A DNA stretch of 64,000 nt from contig NZ_BDMM01000004.1 in the NCBI RefSeq assembly GCF_002157625.1, forward strand, positions 1-64,000, read 5' to 3'. This document shows, piece by piece, positions 44,232 through 53,131 of this stretch. Position numbers and translations under genes: made by a program. Positions within the stretch are counted from its first letter, which is position 1. Every line of letters starts with the position of its first letter. The stretch comes from Brevundimonas sp. SH203 (GTDB taxonomy: Bacteria; Pseudomonadota; Alphaproteobacteria; Caulobacterales; Caulobacteraceae). Under the pieces are notes generated by a model. It saw only the letters and a list, made by a program, of their open reading frames with translations, was not told the origin of the DNA and ran no database searches.

Positions 44232-47200
44232 TGCTCACCCGTCCTTTCTGGTGCGTTTTGTTGGTCGTCCGTCGCCTCAGTCGGGGGCGCAAACACATCG
44301 AGAATGTCGAGGAGGTCGTCGATCTCAGTCGGGTCGTTGAACACGCCGTCGAGACCGTCGGCATCGATGACCGTAAAAGGCTGTTCGTAGAGCCGGTCCA
44401 GCGTGACCGACCCGAACCGGGCAATGTGGTTCTGGAGGAGCCCGAGGAAACGGGTCTGCTTCGCCGTCAGCCTCGGATGGCGGCTCGCGAAATCTGCAAA
44501 GCGTGCGGCGACGGCCTCAGGGTCGAGGCCTATGATGGAGCGAATTGCAAAGTCGAGCGGAAGCGCCGTCTCAGAGAAGAATTCCTCGAGCACTTCGCGC
44601 GAAGCGTTCGGGCTTTGTACGAGAACGAGCGACGCGAGGGCCTGGAGGTCAGACTCGGAAACGGGTTTGCCCGCACGGATTTTCTTCAGCGTAGGATTGG
44701 TGTCGAAGTGGCGCTTGAGTTCGGCTTCGACCACCTGCTGATAGGCCCGCATGTCGACGGTCCGGAGGTTTGTGGCGCGGCGGTTGGTTTGAAAACCAGC
44801 ATGGTCTTCGGCGACGTCGATGATTTTGGGCGGCAGCGGCGTACCGCCCCCCTTCTCGTGGTGGTGCATGATTTCGCGGAGCGGCTGGCGAACAGATTCT
44901 AGGTCCGCAGGGGTGACGTTCTTCCAGAACCCATCCGACTTCACCCGTCTGATGACCTCGGCCTTCTCGCGAACCGGGTTAAGGTGCATCTGAAGCATAT
45001 TCAGGCGGTCGATGAGTTCAATTCGCAAATCGGCGAGAGCGGCCGAACCGCGCAAGACCGCGGCTTGGGCGCGTACGATCAGGAGATCGAGCGCGTAGGC
45101 ATCGCTGCGGCCGCGGATGTTTCGCCACTGCATGAGCGGCGCAATGGTCTGCCGTAGCATGACGACGGTCGCCGGCTGGAAGGCGCGGAGTGTCGCCGGG
45201 ACGGCCACGGCCCTTTTCTCCCGCCACTTGTCGCGAACGGCGACCGACTCTTCGGGGAGCGCCTCAATGTCTTGGCGAATGAGCTCGATCACCGCATCGA
45301 AGACGGCGATCTCGCTTTGACGGAGAGCGGCTTCTGCGAGAGCGACACGCTCTTCGAAGACAATCTGTAGAAGGGGCTTGGACTTCGTCGGCTCGGCCGG
45401 GCGGTAGCCCATGTCAAAGCGTTCGAAGTTCCCCCAGTGATCGAAGATCCGGAAGATCGACTTATTCTGGCCCGGACCGAAGAGGTCCTTACAGAGGCGC
45501 GTGCCGCGGCCGATCATCTGCCAGAATTTGACTGGCGACTTCACCGGCTTAGCGAAGACGAGGTTCAAAATCTCAGGGATGTCGATGCCGGTATCGAGCA
45601 TGTCGACCGAGATCGCGATCGTCAGCTCGCTATTGGAGCCATCGCCCTTGAAGTCGTCGATGAGCTGCTCGGCTCTCGGGTCGTGGTTGTCGATGACCTG
45701 GCAGAACCGGCCGCCATATTGCGGGTACATCTCATCGAACATCTGGCGCATCAGCACGGCGTGCTGGTGGTTCCGGGCGAAGATGATCGTCTTACCGAGC
45801 ACTTGGCCCGTCGCGTCGTGCAACCCGTTTTCCATGAGGTTGCGCAGGATCGCCCGGTTGGTGTCCTTGTTGTAGATGATCTTGTCGATCTGATCGGAAG
45901 GAAAGTCGTACTGAGACGGATCTTCGCCTTGCTCCTCCAGTTGGAGGATTTGCTCCTGCGTCAGGATATCGAGGCGAATGCCATCGCGAAGGAACTGGGT
46001 CGTATGCTCGAAGACTTCGAAGGGGGTCAGGAACCCGTCGCCGACGGCCTGTTCGAGATCGTAATTGGCCGTAGGCAGCTGGCCCTCGCAGCCAAAGAGG
46101 CCGAAGGTGCTCCGCGAGACGAAGTCGACCGGCGTTGCCGTCAGTCCGAGCTGCAAGCAATCGAAGTAGGCGAACATGTCGCCATAGACATTGTAGATGC
46201 TGCGGTGAGACTCGTCGGCGATGATCAAGTCGAAGAAGCCGACGTCGAAGGACTGGTAGACCTTCTGCATCGCCGGGTAGGTCGCGAGGAAGACGCGCTC
46301 CGTCGCGGTCTGGTTCACTCGTGAACTGACGATCCGGATGGGCTCCGAAAGGAAGTCGTTGAAGGCGTTCTTAGCCTGCTTTCTGAGCTCGCGGCGGTCG
46401 CAGAGGAAAAGCACCCGCTTCACCCATCCCGCGCGAATGAGGAGCTCCGCGAGCGCAATCGCGACCCGCGTCTTGCCCGTACCCGTGGCCTGCACCACCA
46501 GCGCCTTCCGGTGGCCGCCGGAGAAACGCTCGCTGACGCGCTTGATGGCTTCGATCTGATACAGGCGATTGACGATATCCGGACGCGGGCCGAGCGTGTC
46601 GAGCGCTTGCCGGCCCCCACGCTGGAACGTCACGAGATACTGGAGGCTGTCCTTCGAATAGTAGCCGAACACCTTCCGCGGCGGATAGCCGAGGACGTCA
46701 TCCCACAGCCAGATGTCATAGCCGTTCGTGTAGAAAATGACGGGCCGCTGGCCGTACATTTGTTCGAGGCCATCCGCGTAGAGTTTGGCCTGATGGCGCC
46801 CCATTTCCGGATCGACGGAGGTCTTCTTGGCCTCGATGATGGCGAGCGGCTTTTCGTTGTCGTCCCAAAGGACATAGTCGGCATAGCCAAGACCTGAGGT
46901 TGTCGGCTGGTGCTTAACCTCGATTTCCTTGCCGACGCCGGTCGTCCAGCCGGCGGCCGCGATCATGCTGTCGATGATCCGCGTGCGTGTCGTCGCCTCG
47001 TCGAACTCAAGAAGGTTCGCGGTCGCTGCGCCCGCGGCGGCCAGCGCTTCGATTTCTTCGGCGCGCTTTTCTGCGCTTGCTGCCGTGCGGCGGGCCTCAT
47101 CGAGTTCGCGGAGAAGCGCTTCCATCTGCGCTTCCTGGGCGGCCAGCTTTTCGAGAATCTGGCGCTTCTCGCGCTGGAGTTCGCCAGGATCAGCGGCGGC

Positions 47201-47623
47201 CGCCTCAGCCGCTGGCAGCGCAAAGGCCGGAAGGCTCGCGGGGTCAGTGCGGCTAAAGCGAACGACGAGCCATTTGGCTAGGTCGAAGGCTTCCCTCAGA
47301 AGCCAGAGTGCATTGCGCGCTGTCGCGGGCTCGCCGTGGGCGGCCTTGTTGCCGTGGATGCGAAGCGCATGGAGCTTGTCGAGCACCACCTTGGGCGTGA
47401 TCGCGCGAAACGACTCATTCGTGAGGAGATCGACGAAGGACGCATGATCTGGTTTCGGAAGCTTGAGGTCCCGATAGATGTCCTTGGTGAGGTTCTCGCC
47501 AAACAGGCGCAGCTTCACGAGCGCACTCGCCGGGTCGGCATGCGCATAGGCCTCAGCAAACCCGCCAAGGGCTGAGAGTTCGGGCCAATGCGGCCGCAGC
47601 ATTTCAAAATTCCGGGACTTCAT
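44228..47623 (-). CDS. hsdR: Type I restriction enzyme endonuclease/translocase subunit
   Basis: 1131 residues. An N-terminal DUF4145-like segment (ending [15 protein letters not shown] near residue 97) is followed by a coiled coil (about 150-195), a PD-(D/E)XK nuclease domain ([19 protein letters not shown] near 263), and an SF2 motor with Walker [15 protein letters not shown] near 381 and Walker [10 protein letters not shown] near 469. The C-terminal region is of EcoEI type. All key motifs look intact, so the system should be active. Confidence 0.95.
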   Translation of the reverse strand: MKSRNFEMLRPHWPELSALGGFAEAYAHADPASALVKLRLFGENLTKDIYRDLKLPKPDHASFVDLLTNESFRAITPKVVLDKLHALRIHGNKAAHGEPATARNALWLLREAFDLAKWLVVRFSRTDPASLPAFALPAAEAAAADPGELQREKRQILEKLAAQEAQMEALLRELDEARRTAASAEKRAEEIEALAAAGAATANLLEFDEATTRTRIIDSMIAAAGWTTGVGKEIEVKHQPTTSGLGYADYVLWDDNEKPLAIIEAKKTSVDPEMGRHQAKLYADGLEQMYGQRPVIFYTNGYDIWLWDDVLGYPPRKVFGYYSKDSLQYLVTFQRGGRQALDTLGPRPDIVNRLYQIEAIKRVSERFSGGHRKALVVQATGTGKTRVAIALAELLIRAGWVKRVLFLCDRRELRKQAKNAFNDFLSEPIRIVSSRVNQTATERVFLATYPAMQKVYQSFDVGFFDLIIADESHRSIYNVYGDMFAYFDCLQLGLTATPVDFVSRSTFGLFGCEGQLPTANYDLEQAVGDGFLTPFEVFEHTTQFLRDGIRLDILTQEQILQLEEQGEDPSQYDFPSDQIDKIIYNKDTNRAILRNLMENGLHDATGQVLGKTIIFARNHQHAVLMRQMFDEMYPQYGGRFCQVIDNHDPRAEQLIDDFKGDGSNSELTIAISVDMLDTGIDIPEILNLVFAKPVKSPVKFWQMIGRGTRLCKDLFGPGQNKSIFRIFDHWGNFERFDMGYRPAEPTKSKPLLQIVFEERVALAEAALRQSEIAVFDAVIELIRQDIEALPEESVAVRDKWREKRAVAVPATLRAFQPATVVMLRQTIAPLMQWRNIRGRSDAYALDLLIVRAQAAVLRGSAALADLRIELIDRLNMLQMHLNPVREKAEVIRRVKSDGFWKNVTPADLESVRQPLREIMHHHEKGGGTPLPPKIIDVAEDHAGFQTNRRATNLRTVDMRAYQQVVEAELKRHFDTNPTLKKIRAGKPVSESDLQALASLVLVQSPNASREVLEEFFSETALPLDFAIRSIIGLDPEAVAARFADFASRHPRLTAKQTRFLGLLQNHIARFGSVTLDRLYEQPFTVIDADGLDGVFNDPTEIDDLLDILDVFAPPTEATDDQQNAPERTGEQ

Positions 47624-48480
47624 CGCATCGCCTCAGCGAGCGCAGCATGGAAGGCGGACCGGTTCTTGACCACGGCGGGGGTTTCGCTCGGGCGATCCAC
47701 GGCGTCACTGATGTCCAGCCGCAGGCGCTTGTTGAAGTAGTAGAGCAGGGCGCGCCGGACTGGGATGGTGACTTGGCCATCGGTCATCCCGTAGTCGTCA
47801 GCCACGACCTTCTGCTGGCTATCTGACAAAAGGGGGTTCGGGCAAAGCACCACGTCGAAGCGGCCAGTCCACATCGCGTCATCCGATCGCGACATGGCCT
47901 GGGGGCCAAGATCCCGGGCCCCGAGGCAGCGCGAGGCGATGAAGTCCAAGAAGCGCTCGTCGCGATGACAATAGGCCCTGACGTGCCAGCGCATGCCATC
48001 GTGAGCAAACGAATGCGGCGACACACGTCGCCAGAATGGTTCTGGCCGGTTTGGGCTCATGGACTGGTAGTTGATCTCAATCGACGCCCGCTCTCGAACA
48101 GCTGCTACGATCAGGCGAAGCACCTCAGGATCGATGCGCCGAGTTGGAACAGGCAACCACTCGGCAGAGACAAATTCCTCATTCGTCAACTCGCCTTCGG
48201 TTTCTGAGCGTTCGCGGAGGTAGGCATTGGCGTCGAGCCTAAAAAACAACGGCTCGAACGCGCCTGTTGCGACGTAGCGCTTCCGGGCCGAGTCGTACCG
48301 GAGATTGTTCGGCGCCTGCCCCTGATAGAGCGACAAGTCCTTCGATGCTTGGGGTACCGAAACATCAAACGTGGCCACTAGGTCCGCGCGGTTTACGCCG
48401 CCCTCCCAGAAGAGCCGAGATTCGATAAAAGCGAGGCGCTGTTCCACCCCCCACCGCAGCCCTCCCTTTTCGTTCGACAT
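47620..48480 (-). CDS. WYL-domain transcriptional regulator (BrxR/CapW-like)
   Basis: 286 residues from ATG 48480 (MSNEKGGLRWGVEQRLAFIE). A winged helix (RLAFIESRLFWEGGVNRADL, VPQASKDLSLY) is followed by a WYL domain (RASIEINYQSMSP, RRVSPHSFAHDGMRWHVRAY, FLDFIASRCLGA) and a WCX-like C-terminus. BrxR/CapW proteins repress phage-defence operons and respond to an unknown ligand. It heads the operon, overlaps hsdR by four bases, and lies just after a strong promoter with a palindromic -10 region. Confidence 0.92.
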   Translation of the reverse strand: MSNEKGGLRWGVEQRLAFIESRLFWEGGVNRADLVATFDVSVPQASKDLSLYQGQAPNNLRYDSARKRYVATGAFEPLFFRLDANAYLRERSETEGELTNEEFVSAEWLPVPTRRIDPEVLRLIVAAVRERASIEINYQSMSPNRPEPFWRRVSPHSFAHDGMRWHVRAYCHRDERFLDFIASRCLGARDLGPQAMSRSDDAMWTGRFDVVLCPNPLLSDSQQKVVADDYGMTDGQVTIPVRRALLYYFNKRLRLDISDAVDRPSETPAVVKNRSAFHAALAEAMR

Positions 48481-48517
48481 CGTCACACCAGAAGGAATAG
48501 TTTCTTTACCCGTTGCG

Positions 48518-48546
48518 TAAGTATGCGCGTTTCGAATTTTTGTCAA
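48518..48546 (-). promoter_or_regulatory. Promoter and candidate operator of the restriction operon
   Basis: On the minus strand TTGACA (48546-48541), 17-base spacer, TACTTA (48523-48518). An imperfect palindrome (GCATA-CT-TACGC) covers the -10 box, a place where the WYL regulator could repress. The predicted transcript leader is about 30 bases. Confidence 0.65.
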
Positions 48547-48589
48547 TCTTCACGCCGCATGGATATCTAGCCGAAATGTCGAAAGGCCC

Positions 48590-48847
48590 TTAGCCGTCAG
48601 GGTTGGTCGCCAAGGCATCCCCGAAATCCTGAAGCAGTTTCGCTGGTTCGTGACCAAGCGCCTCCGCGACCTGACAGAACTCAATCACGTCCAGGCGTCG
48701 CTCACCCCGTTCCACCTTCGACACGAAGCTCTGTGGCTTCCCCAGCCGCTCCGCGAGCTCGACCTGAGTGATGCCGGCCGCCTTTCGCACCGAAGCGATG
48801 AAGGCGATGAACTCCTGATGCCGCTGCGTGAAGATCGATGACGGCAA
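48590..48847 (-). CDS. XRE-family regulator next to the restriction operon
   Basis: 85 residues: an HTH_3 domain (IASVRKAAGITQVELAERLG, PQSFVSKVERGERRLDVIEF) with a short C-terminal helix. Size and position resemble controller (C) proteins of restriction systems. It lies 43 bp upstream of the operon promoter on the same strand. A 20-bp near-palindrome at 48887-48906, 40 bp before its own start, is the probable autoregulatory site. Confidence 0.9.
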   Translation of the reverse strand: MPSSIFTQRHQEFIAFIASVRKAAGITQVELAERLGKPQSFVSKVERGERRLDVIEFCQVAEALGHEPAKLLQDFGDALATNPDG

Positions 48848-48886
48848 CGCGCGCCCCTGACAAGTGAGGCGCTTTCGCTAAATCCC

Positions 48887-48906
48887 AATCCGGGATATCC
48901 CAGATT
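48887..48906. promoter_or_regulatory. Near-perfect 20-bp palindrome upstream of the XRE gene
   Basis: AATCCGGGATATCCCAGATT: perfect central GGGATATCCC with AATC/GATT outer arms, one mismatched pair. Likely the XRE operator. Confidence 0.55.
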
Positions 48907-49055
48907 CGGTTATTTGGGTGGGTGGGGGCCGCTGCTGTCCGCGCAGGAGCGATGCATTCAAGAACACAGCCTGATGCCGCGCCGAGCGCAAACCTCGGTA
49001 TCTTATATGATGTGCAAATAACTGCACGTCTCAACACAGCATGAGATCGTATCAG

Positions 49056-49382
49056 ATGAACAATCACACCGTCCGCATCGGACTAGCAGCCGTTGCTGCT
49101 TTCTACATGATCGTCGGCAGCTTATTTCTCCAGGCCTACATCCCGCTCCAACGCTTCTACGCTAGCGTAGAGGCAAGTGCTCTTTCCAGTGAACCGAAGG
49201 ATAGAGCACAGCACCTCCAGGATGCCCTCAGCTATCCAGAAAACGAAGCCAAGGTCAGCCGCTACGGCTCGATCCTTCTGTGGGGCACCGTCGGGATCGC
49301 GACCTTCGGCGGCGTCTTCATTGCAACCCGCCAGAGGCGACGTGCTGACACCGCCCTCCCCGCCAAGGGAGACGGCCAATGA
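49056..49382 (+). CDS. Small membrane protein with two transmembrane segments
   Basis: 108 residues from ATG 49056 (MNNHTVRIGLAAVAAFYMIV); an in-frame ATG at 49041 is possible. One hydrophobic helix is at the N-terminus and one near residues 75-95 (ILLWGTVGIATFGGVFIAT), with a periplasmic loop between them and a basic tail. No family is recognised. The end overlaps the next gene by four bases (ATGA), so both are coupled. Confidence 0.6.
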   Translation: MNNHTVRIGLAAVAAFYMIVGSLFLQAYIPLQRFYASVEASALSSEPKDRAQHLQDALSYPENEAKVSRYGSILLWGTVGIATFGGVFIATRQRRRADTALPAKGDGQ

Positions 49383-49816
49383 AGCGTTTCATCTACGCCA
49401 TCCTCGCCGTCGGAGCCCTGACCATCGGTGGGTGTGCCTCCGCCCCTGCCATGACGCCGGGCAACTACGTCAGGCAGAACGAGCCCGTTTATCTGATCAC
49501 CGAAGCCCAGGCCGATCAGATCCTGGTGGACGCCATGAACGCCGAGTTCGGCACCAGTCCGATCGTGCGCGTCGAGCATCCCAATCCCGGCTATCAGGCC
49601 ACGATCAAGTTCCTGATCGACAGCCACCAGATCGTCGCCACCATGGTTCCGTCCAGGGGCGTCGCTTCCGATGGCGCGGTGCGGGATGGCTTCTACTTCA
49701 ACGTCACCCACAGCGGGACCATGCCGCTGTCCGGCATCGCCCGTTCCAACCGCCTGAAGGAACGGCTGTCCAGGGCCGCCACCGCCCTGTCGCCCAGCGT
49801 TCCGGCGGCAAGGTAG
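49379..49816 (+). CDS. Hypothetical lipoprotein
   Basis: 145 residues. A lipobox is clear (AILAVGALTIGGCASAP). The mature part has no family I recognise. It follows and overlaps a two-helix membrane protein, so the pair probably forms one envelope unit. Base composition is closer to the core than in island 1. Confidence 0.65.
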   Translation: MKRFIYAILAVGALTIGGCASAPAMTPGNYVRQNEPVYLITEAQADQILVDAMNAEFGTSPIVRVEHPNPGYQATIKFLIDSHQIVATMVPSRGVASDGAVRDGFYFNVTHSGTMPLSGIARSNRLKERLSRAATALSPSVPAAR

Positions 49817-49922
49817 GCGCGTTCCTCGACATGGCGACGGGGGCGAAGTCCTTGTGCGTCATCGATTTCAAGGCCGTTCACTAGGACGACCTGACGCCTT
49901 CCAAACCAACCATCTCAACCGA

Positions 49923-49952
49923 CCCCCGTGGCCATCCGCTGCGGGGGTTTTT
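49923..49952 (+). terminator. Terminator-like hairpin in the leader of paralogue A
   Basis: CCCCCG/CGGGGG with a 13-base loop and five T residues, ending 25 bp before the ATG at 49978. It can end the lipoprotein transcript or act as an attenuator for the following gene. A comparable arrangement occurs at 50399-50430. Confidence 0.65.
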
Positions 49953-49977
49953 CGTGCCCGGAAAGGACACCCTGACC

Positions 49978-50373
49978 ATGCTTTCGCTCACCGACCGAGA
50001 CGCCGTCACGGCCGCGCTCACAGACCCTACCCTCGACCCTACTCTGCGCGCCCTGATCGGACTTCGTGTCTGGCAGGTGGATACCGACCGTAGGCGTCCT
50101 CTTGGCGAAACCCTCCAAATCATCGTCGTGCAGCCAGGAGATCAACCCGAGACTGTCCACGACGCTGTGGGCTTTCCGATTTGCTGGGACCAGGCCGACC
50201 AGCCCGGCTGGGAGTGGTTCAACGACCATCACAGCTATTTTGAGCTGGCCTACGTCCTGACTGACGACTTCGGCTTGTTGGTGTTCGTCGCCGACCATCC
50301 CGACACCAACGACACCCTACACTTTAACTGCCTCGGTTTTGCCGACCGCTCTAAGACAACCGACGCCGACTAA
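49978..50373 (+). CDS. Hypothetical protein, paralogue A of a tandem pair
   Basis: 131 residues from ATG 49978, with AAGGA ten bases upstream, the same spacing as in paralogue B. The two proteins align over their length: a start of the form ML-LT, a DxTLRALIG/DGLRTLIA segment, TLQIIVVQPGDQPETVHDAV versus TRIVVVQGGDTPDVINTAV, GLLVFVADHPDT versus DIVVFVENGPAT, and a terminal H-F/L-CL motif. It is soluble, acidic and unknown. Small size and position beside a restriction operon would suit an accessory or anti-defence factor, but nothing proves it. Confidence 0.6.
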   Translation: MLSLTDRDAVTAALTDPTLDPTLRALIGLRVWQVDTDRRRPLGETLQIIVVQPGDQPETVHDAVGFPICWDQADQPGWEWFNDHHSYFELAYVLTDDFGLLVFVADHPDTNDTLHFNCLGFADRSKTTDAD

Positions 50374-50398
50374 CCCTCACCCAGCCATCCGACCCGCA

Positions 50399-50430
50399 CC
50401 CTCCGACACCCCGTCGCGAGGGCTTTTTTG
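50399..50430 (+). terminator. Terminator-like hairpin in the leader of paralogue B
   Basis: CCCTC-CGAC/GTCG-C-GAGGG followed by six T residues, ending 22 bp before the ATG at 50452. The next bases (GTGCCTGAAGGACACC) nearly repeat those after the first hairpin (GTGCCCGGAAAGGACACC). Confidence 0.65.
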
Positions 50431-50451
50431 TGCCTGAAGGACACCAATCTC

Positions 50452-50841
50452 ATGCTGTGCCTAACCACCCTCGCCGACGTCGCCGGCGTAATCGGCGAAC
50501 CTGACCTAGACGACGGCCTACGCACCCTGATCGCTCATCGCGGATGGCAGGCTTATGCCAATCATCCGTCATACCTTGGCGAGGACACCCGGATCGTCGT
50601 CGTCCAGGGCGGCGATACTCCCGACGTCATCAACACCGCCGTCGGGTTCGAGATCACCGGCGACGATGCCGAGGAGCCGACCTACGACACCCTGGATGAT
50701 CACGGCCTATGGGTCGAGATCGTCTACCGTGCCCGGTGCGGGCGGGACATCGTGGTCTTCGTCGAGAACGGTCCCGCGACGGAGCTGGGCCTACACCATC
50801 TCTGCCTTGTCCACTTCTGGACCGAGGCGGGCGATCGATGA
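50452..50841 (+). CDS. Hypothetical protein, paralogue B of a tandem pair
   Basis: 129 residues from ATG 50452. It shares the layout and short motifs of paralogue A described above, with roughly one third identity by eye, so the duplication is old. It is strongly acidic and has no signal peptide. Its stop overlaps the next small membrane gene (ATGA), which paralogue A does not have. Confidence 0.6.
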   Translation: MLCLTTLADVAGVIGEPDLDDGLRTLIAHRGWQAYANHPSYLGEDTRIVVVQGGDTPDVINTAVGFEITGDDAEEPTYDTLDDHGLWVEIVYRARCGRDIVVFVENGPATELGLHHLCLVHFWTEAGDR

Positions 50842-51116
50842 CGGGCCGGTTCCTTCTCCTGCTCGTCCTGTGCGTGGCGCTGGCCGTGCTCAGGGCCGTC
50901 ATCATCGCCGTGGTGGCCTTGGCGTTGCTGGCCTTGATCGTCAGCTTTATCACCCGGCCGAGACAGACGCTGGTGTTCCTGGGCACCCTCGCCCTGTCCG
51001 TCCTGACGGTGGCGCAGCCCCTCGCCTGCATCATAGGCGTGGTTGTCGTGGCTTCGGCCATACTCGCTGCACGGTGCAGGCATCGTAGTAAGCCAAACTT
51101 GCAGATCGGAAATTAG
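50838..51116 (+). CDS. Small hydrophobic membrane protein
   Basis: 92 residues, ATG overlapping the stop of paralogue B. Two strongly hydrophobic stretches: LLLLVLCVALAVLRAVIIAV to LIVSFI, and LVFLGTLALSVLTVAQPLAC to VVVVASAI, then a short basic tail. It could anchor or be inhibited by the coupled acidic protein, a layout also seen in some toxin-antitoxin-like or holin-type pairs. Function unknown. Confidence 0.55.
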   Translation: MTGRFLLLLVLCVALAVLRAVIIAVVALALLALIVSFITRPRQTLVFLGTLALSVLTVAQPLACIIGVVVVASAILAARCRHRSKPNLQIGN

Positions 51117-51237
51117 GGCAAAAATTAAGTCCGTGTTCGGAGGATTTTTTCTCGCAAAGCACTGATTTGGCGAAGCATTTTAGCCCGTTGATTTAACCCT
51201 ATTACCACATCCCGTGGAAAGGGCATTTCGAGGACGT

Positions 51238-52812
51238 ATGAAAGAGCCAAATCCCAATGCAAATGACATTGGAAAATCCGACTTCCAATCTAGTCCCGGC
51301 GACGGTTCACCACCCCCTCAGCCACCCCATGTAACTTCAGACGGCGACTCCGAACCTGAGAAGCCAACCATCCGCATCGTGCCTGGCGAGATGCACCTCA
51401 ATCGAGCCCAAGCCGAAAATGTGCTGGCCGATACAGGCGCCTACTACATCAGCGGCAGCGGCTTGGTTCGGATCATCGAAAAGGCTGGCGGCGGAGTCGC
51501 GGTCGAACTGGTCAATGAGCAGACCCTTAGAACCTTACTCTCCGCCTCCATAAACTGGGAACGGAAAGGGCGAGACAATCTGTGGCTCCGCTGCGATCCG
51601 CCCCAGAGCATCGTCAAGGCGTTGCTGTTCGGGCAGGATCGTGACCATCTCAAACTGCTTAACGGCATAGCCCGTCAGCCCTACTTTGGGGACGACGGAA
51701 CGTTGATCGCCCAACCCGTCTACGATCCGGGAACAGGCGTATATGGCGTCTTTGATCCGTCGGATTATCGCGGGTTGGAGAACGCCAGTCGAGAAGACGC
51801 CGAACACGCGGTCAACTATTTGGACCATCTCCTCGATGAGTTCGAATTCGAAACGGATGCCGACCGATCCGCCGCGCTCTCGGCGATAATCACCGCCGTC
51901 GTCCGACCCTCTTTGTCCGTAGCTCCGGCGTTCAACATCACAGCTACCACCTCCGGCAGCGGCAAAAGCTATCTGGCGGATGTGATCACGCTGTTTGCCG
52001 GTCCAGACGAGCCCTACAGGGTCAGCTATCCATCGGGGGCTGACGAGGCTGGAAAGCTGATCGTCACCGTTCTGAACGAAAAGCCCGCTGCGGTGATCTT
52101 CGACGATATGCAGACCAACTGGAAGCCGTTCGGTGCGATCAACCGCATGCTGACCAGTCCGACCACGACTGAACGCATGCTGGGCACCAACCGAAGCGCT
52201 ACAGTGCCTACACGGGCGCTGTTCCTAGCTACAGGTAACAACACCGAGCCAGAGCGCGACCTCAGACGACGGGTGGTCACGATACGGCTTGCCCCTCGCC
52301 ACGAGACCCCGGCTCTTCGCTCATTTCATGGCGATCCTGTCGCCGACATGAGAAACCACAGGGCTATGGCTGTAGCCTGCGTCCTGACCATCATCTCGGC
52401 CTTCCGTGCGGCGGGCGAGCCGATGGCTGCGGTTCGTCCGATCGGTACATACGACGAGTGGTCAAGGCTATGCAGACAGCCCCTGATCTGGATGGGTCTA
52501 CCCGATCCGGCCCAGAGCTTGATCGATCAGGTTTCGCACGATCCTGATCGGCAGGCGTTGGCTGCTCTGCTGGACGTCTGGTTCAACTTGTTCGGTTCCA
52601 AGTCCGTGACGGTTCGGCAGATCATCGCCAAAGCTGAAGAGAACTCGGCCTTGATGGAGGCTCTTGAAGACCTTCCCGTCATGGACGGTCGGCACATCAA
52701 CCGGGGCAAACTCGGTTGGTTCATCAGCAAGAACCGGGGCCGAAGGGCTGACCAGCTTCGCATTGAAGCCGGTGACAGTTCCGAACGGCGCTCCTGGAAA
52801 ATCGTCGCCTGA
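51238..52812 (+). CDS. P-loop ATPase of mobile-element type
   Basis: 524 residues from ATG 51238 with GAGGAC upstream; GTG 51214 is an alternative. A disordered proline/glycine-rich N-terminus (about 1-45) and a middle region without a recognised domain precede a helicase-like P-loop domain: Walker A TTSGSGKSYLADV near 237-249, Walker B PAAVIFDDMQTNW, sensor-like FLATGNN and an arginine finger candidate in DLRRRVVTIRL. Such proteins accompany integrases on islands and plasmids and resemble the helicase half of primase-helicases. It probably takes part in replication of the element. Confidence 0.7.
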   Translation: MKEPNPNANDIGKSDFQSSPGDGSPPPQPPHVTSDGDSEPEKPTIRIVPGEMHLNRAQAENVLADTGAYYISGSGLVRIIEKAGGGVAVELVNEQTLRTLLSASINWERKGRDNLWLRCDPPQSIVKALLFGQDRDHLKLLNGIARQPYFGDDGTLIAQPVYDPGTGVYGVFDPSDYRGLENASREDAEHAVNYLDHLLDEFEFETDADRSAALSAIITAVVRPSLSVAPAFNITATTSGSGKSYLADVITLFAGPDEPYRVSYPSGADEAGKLIVTVLNEKPAAVIFDDMQTNWKPFGAINRMLTSPTTTERMLGTNRSATVPTRALFLATGNNTEPERDLRRRVVTIRLAPRHETPALRSFHGDPVADMRNHRAMAVACVLTIISAFRAAGEPMAAVRPIGTYDEWSRLCRQPLIWMGLPDPAQSLIDQVSHDPDRQALAALLDVWFNLFGSKSVTVRQIIAKAEENSALMEALEDLPVMDGRHINRGKLGWFISKNRGRRADQLRIEAGDSSERRSWKIVA

Positions 52813-53131
52813 CAGCGGCTTCGACTTAGTCGGCTCAACCACTGCGGCGGGGCCAATCGAAAGGGGGAAAAGGGGGCAACTCCCTCTTTCACCCCTTTCG
52901 AACCCGCCCGTCGCGATCGAAGCGACGCCAAACGCGGCCCGCAGGGTACGCTCCGGCCCACCTCATGGACCGGCCATCCCCGCCCCCGACGCGCCGCTCA
53001 GGCGACCGTCTCCGGGGCCACGCGGGCCTGACCCGCTCCAGACCACCCTCATCAACCCACCATCCCGCCGCGACGCCATCGCGGTTCACCGGTGCTCGCG
53101 CGCCGATCACTCATCGTGAAAGGAATCCACC
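52813..53131. other. Intergenic region before the island 2 integrase
   Basis: About 320 bp, GC-rich, with no gene I can support. An AAGGGGGAAAAGGGGGC purine run lies near 52860-52876. AAGGAATCCACC directly precedes the integrase ATG at 53132. No clear promoter or repeat is seen. Confidence 0.4.
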
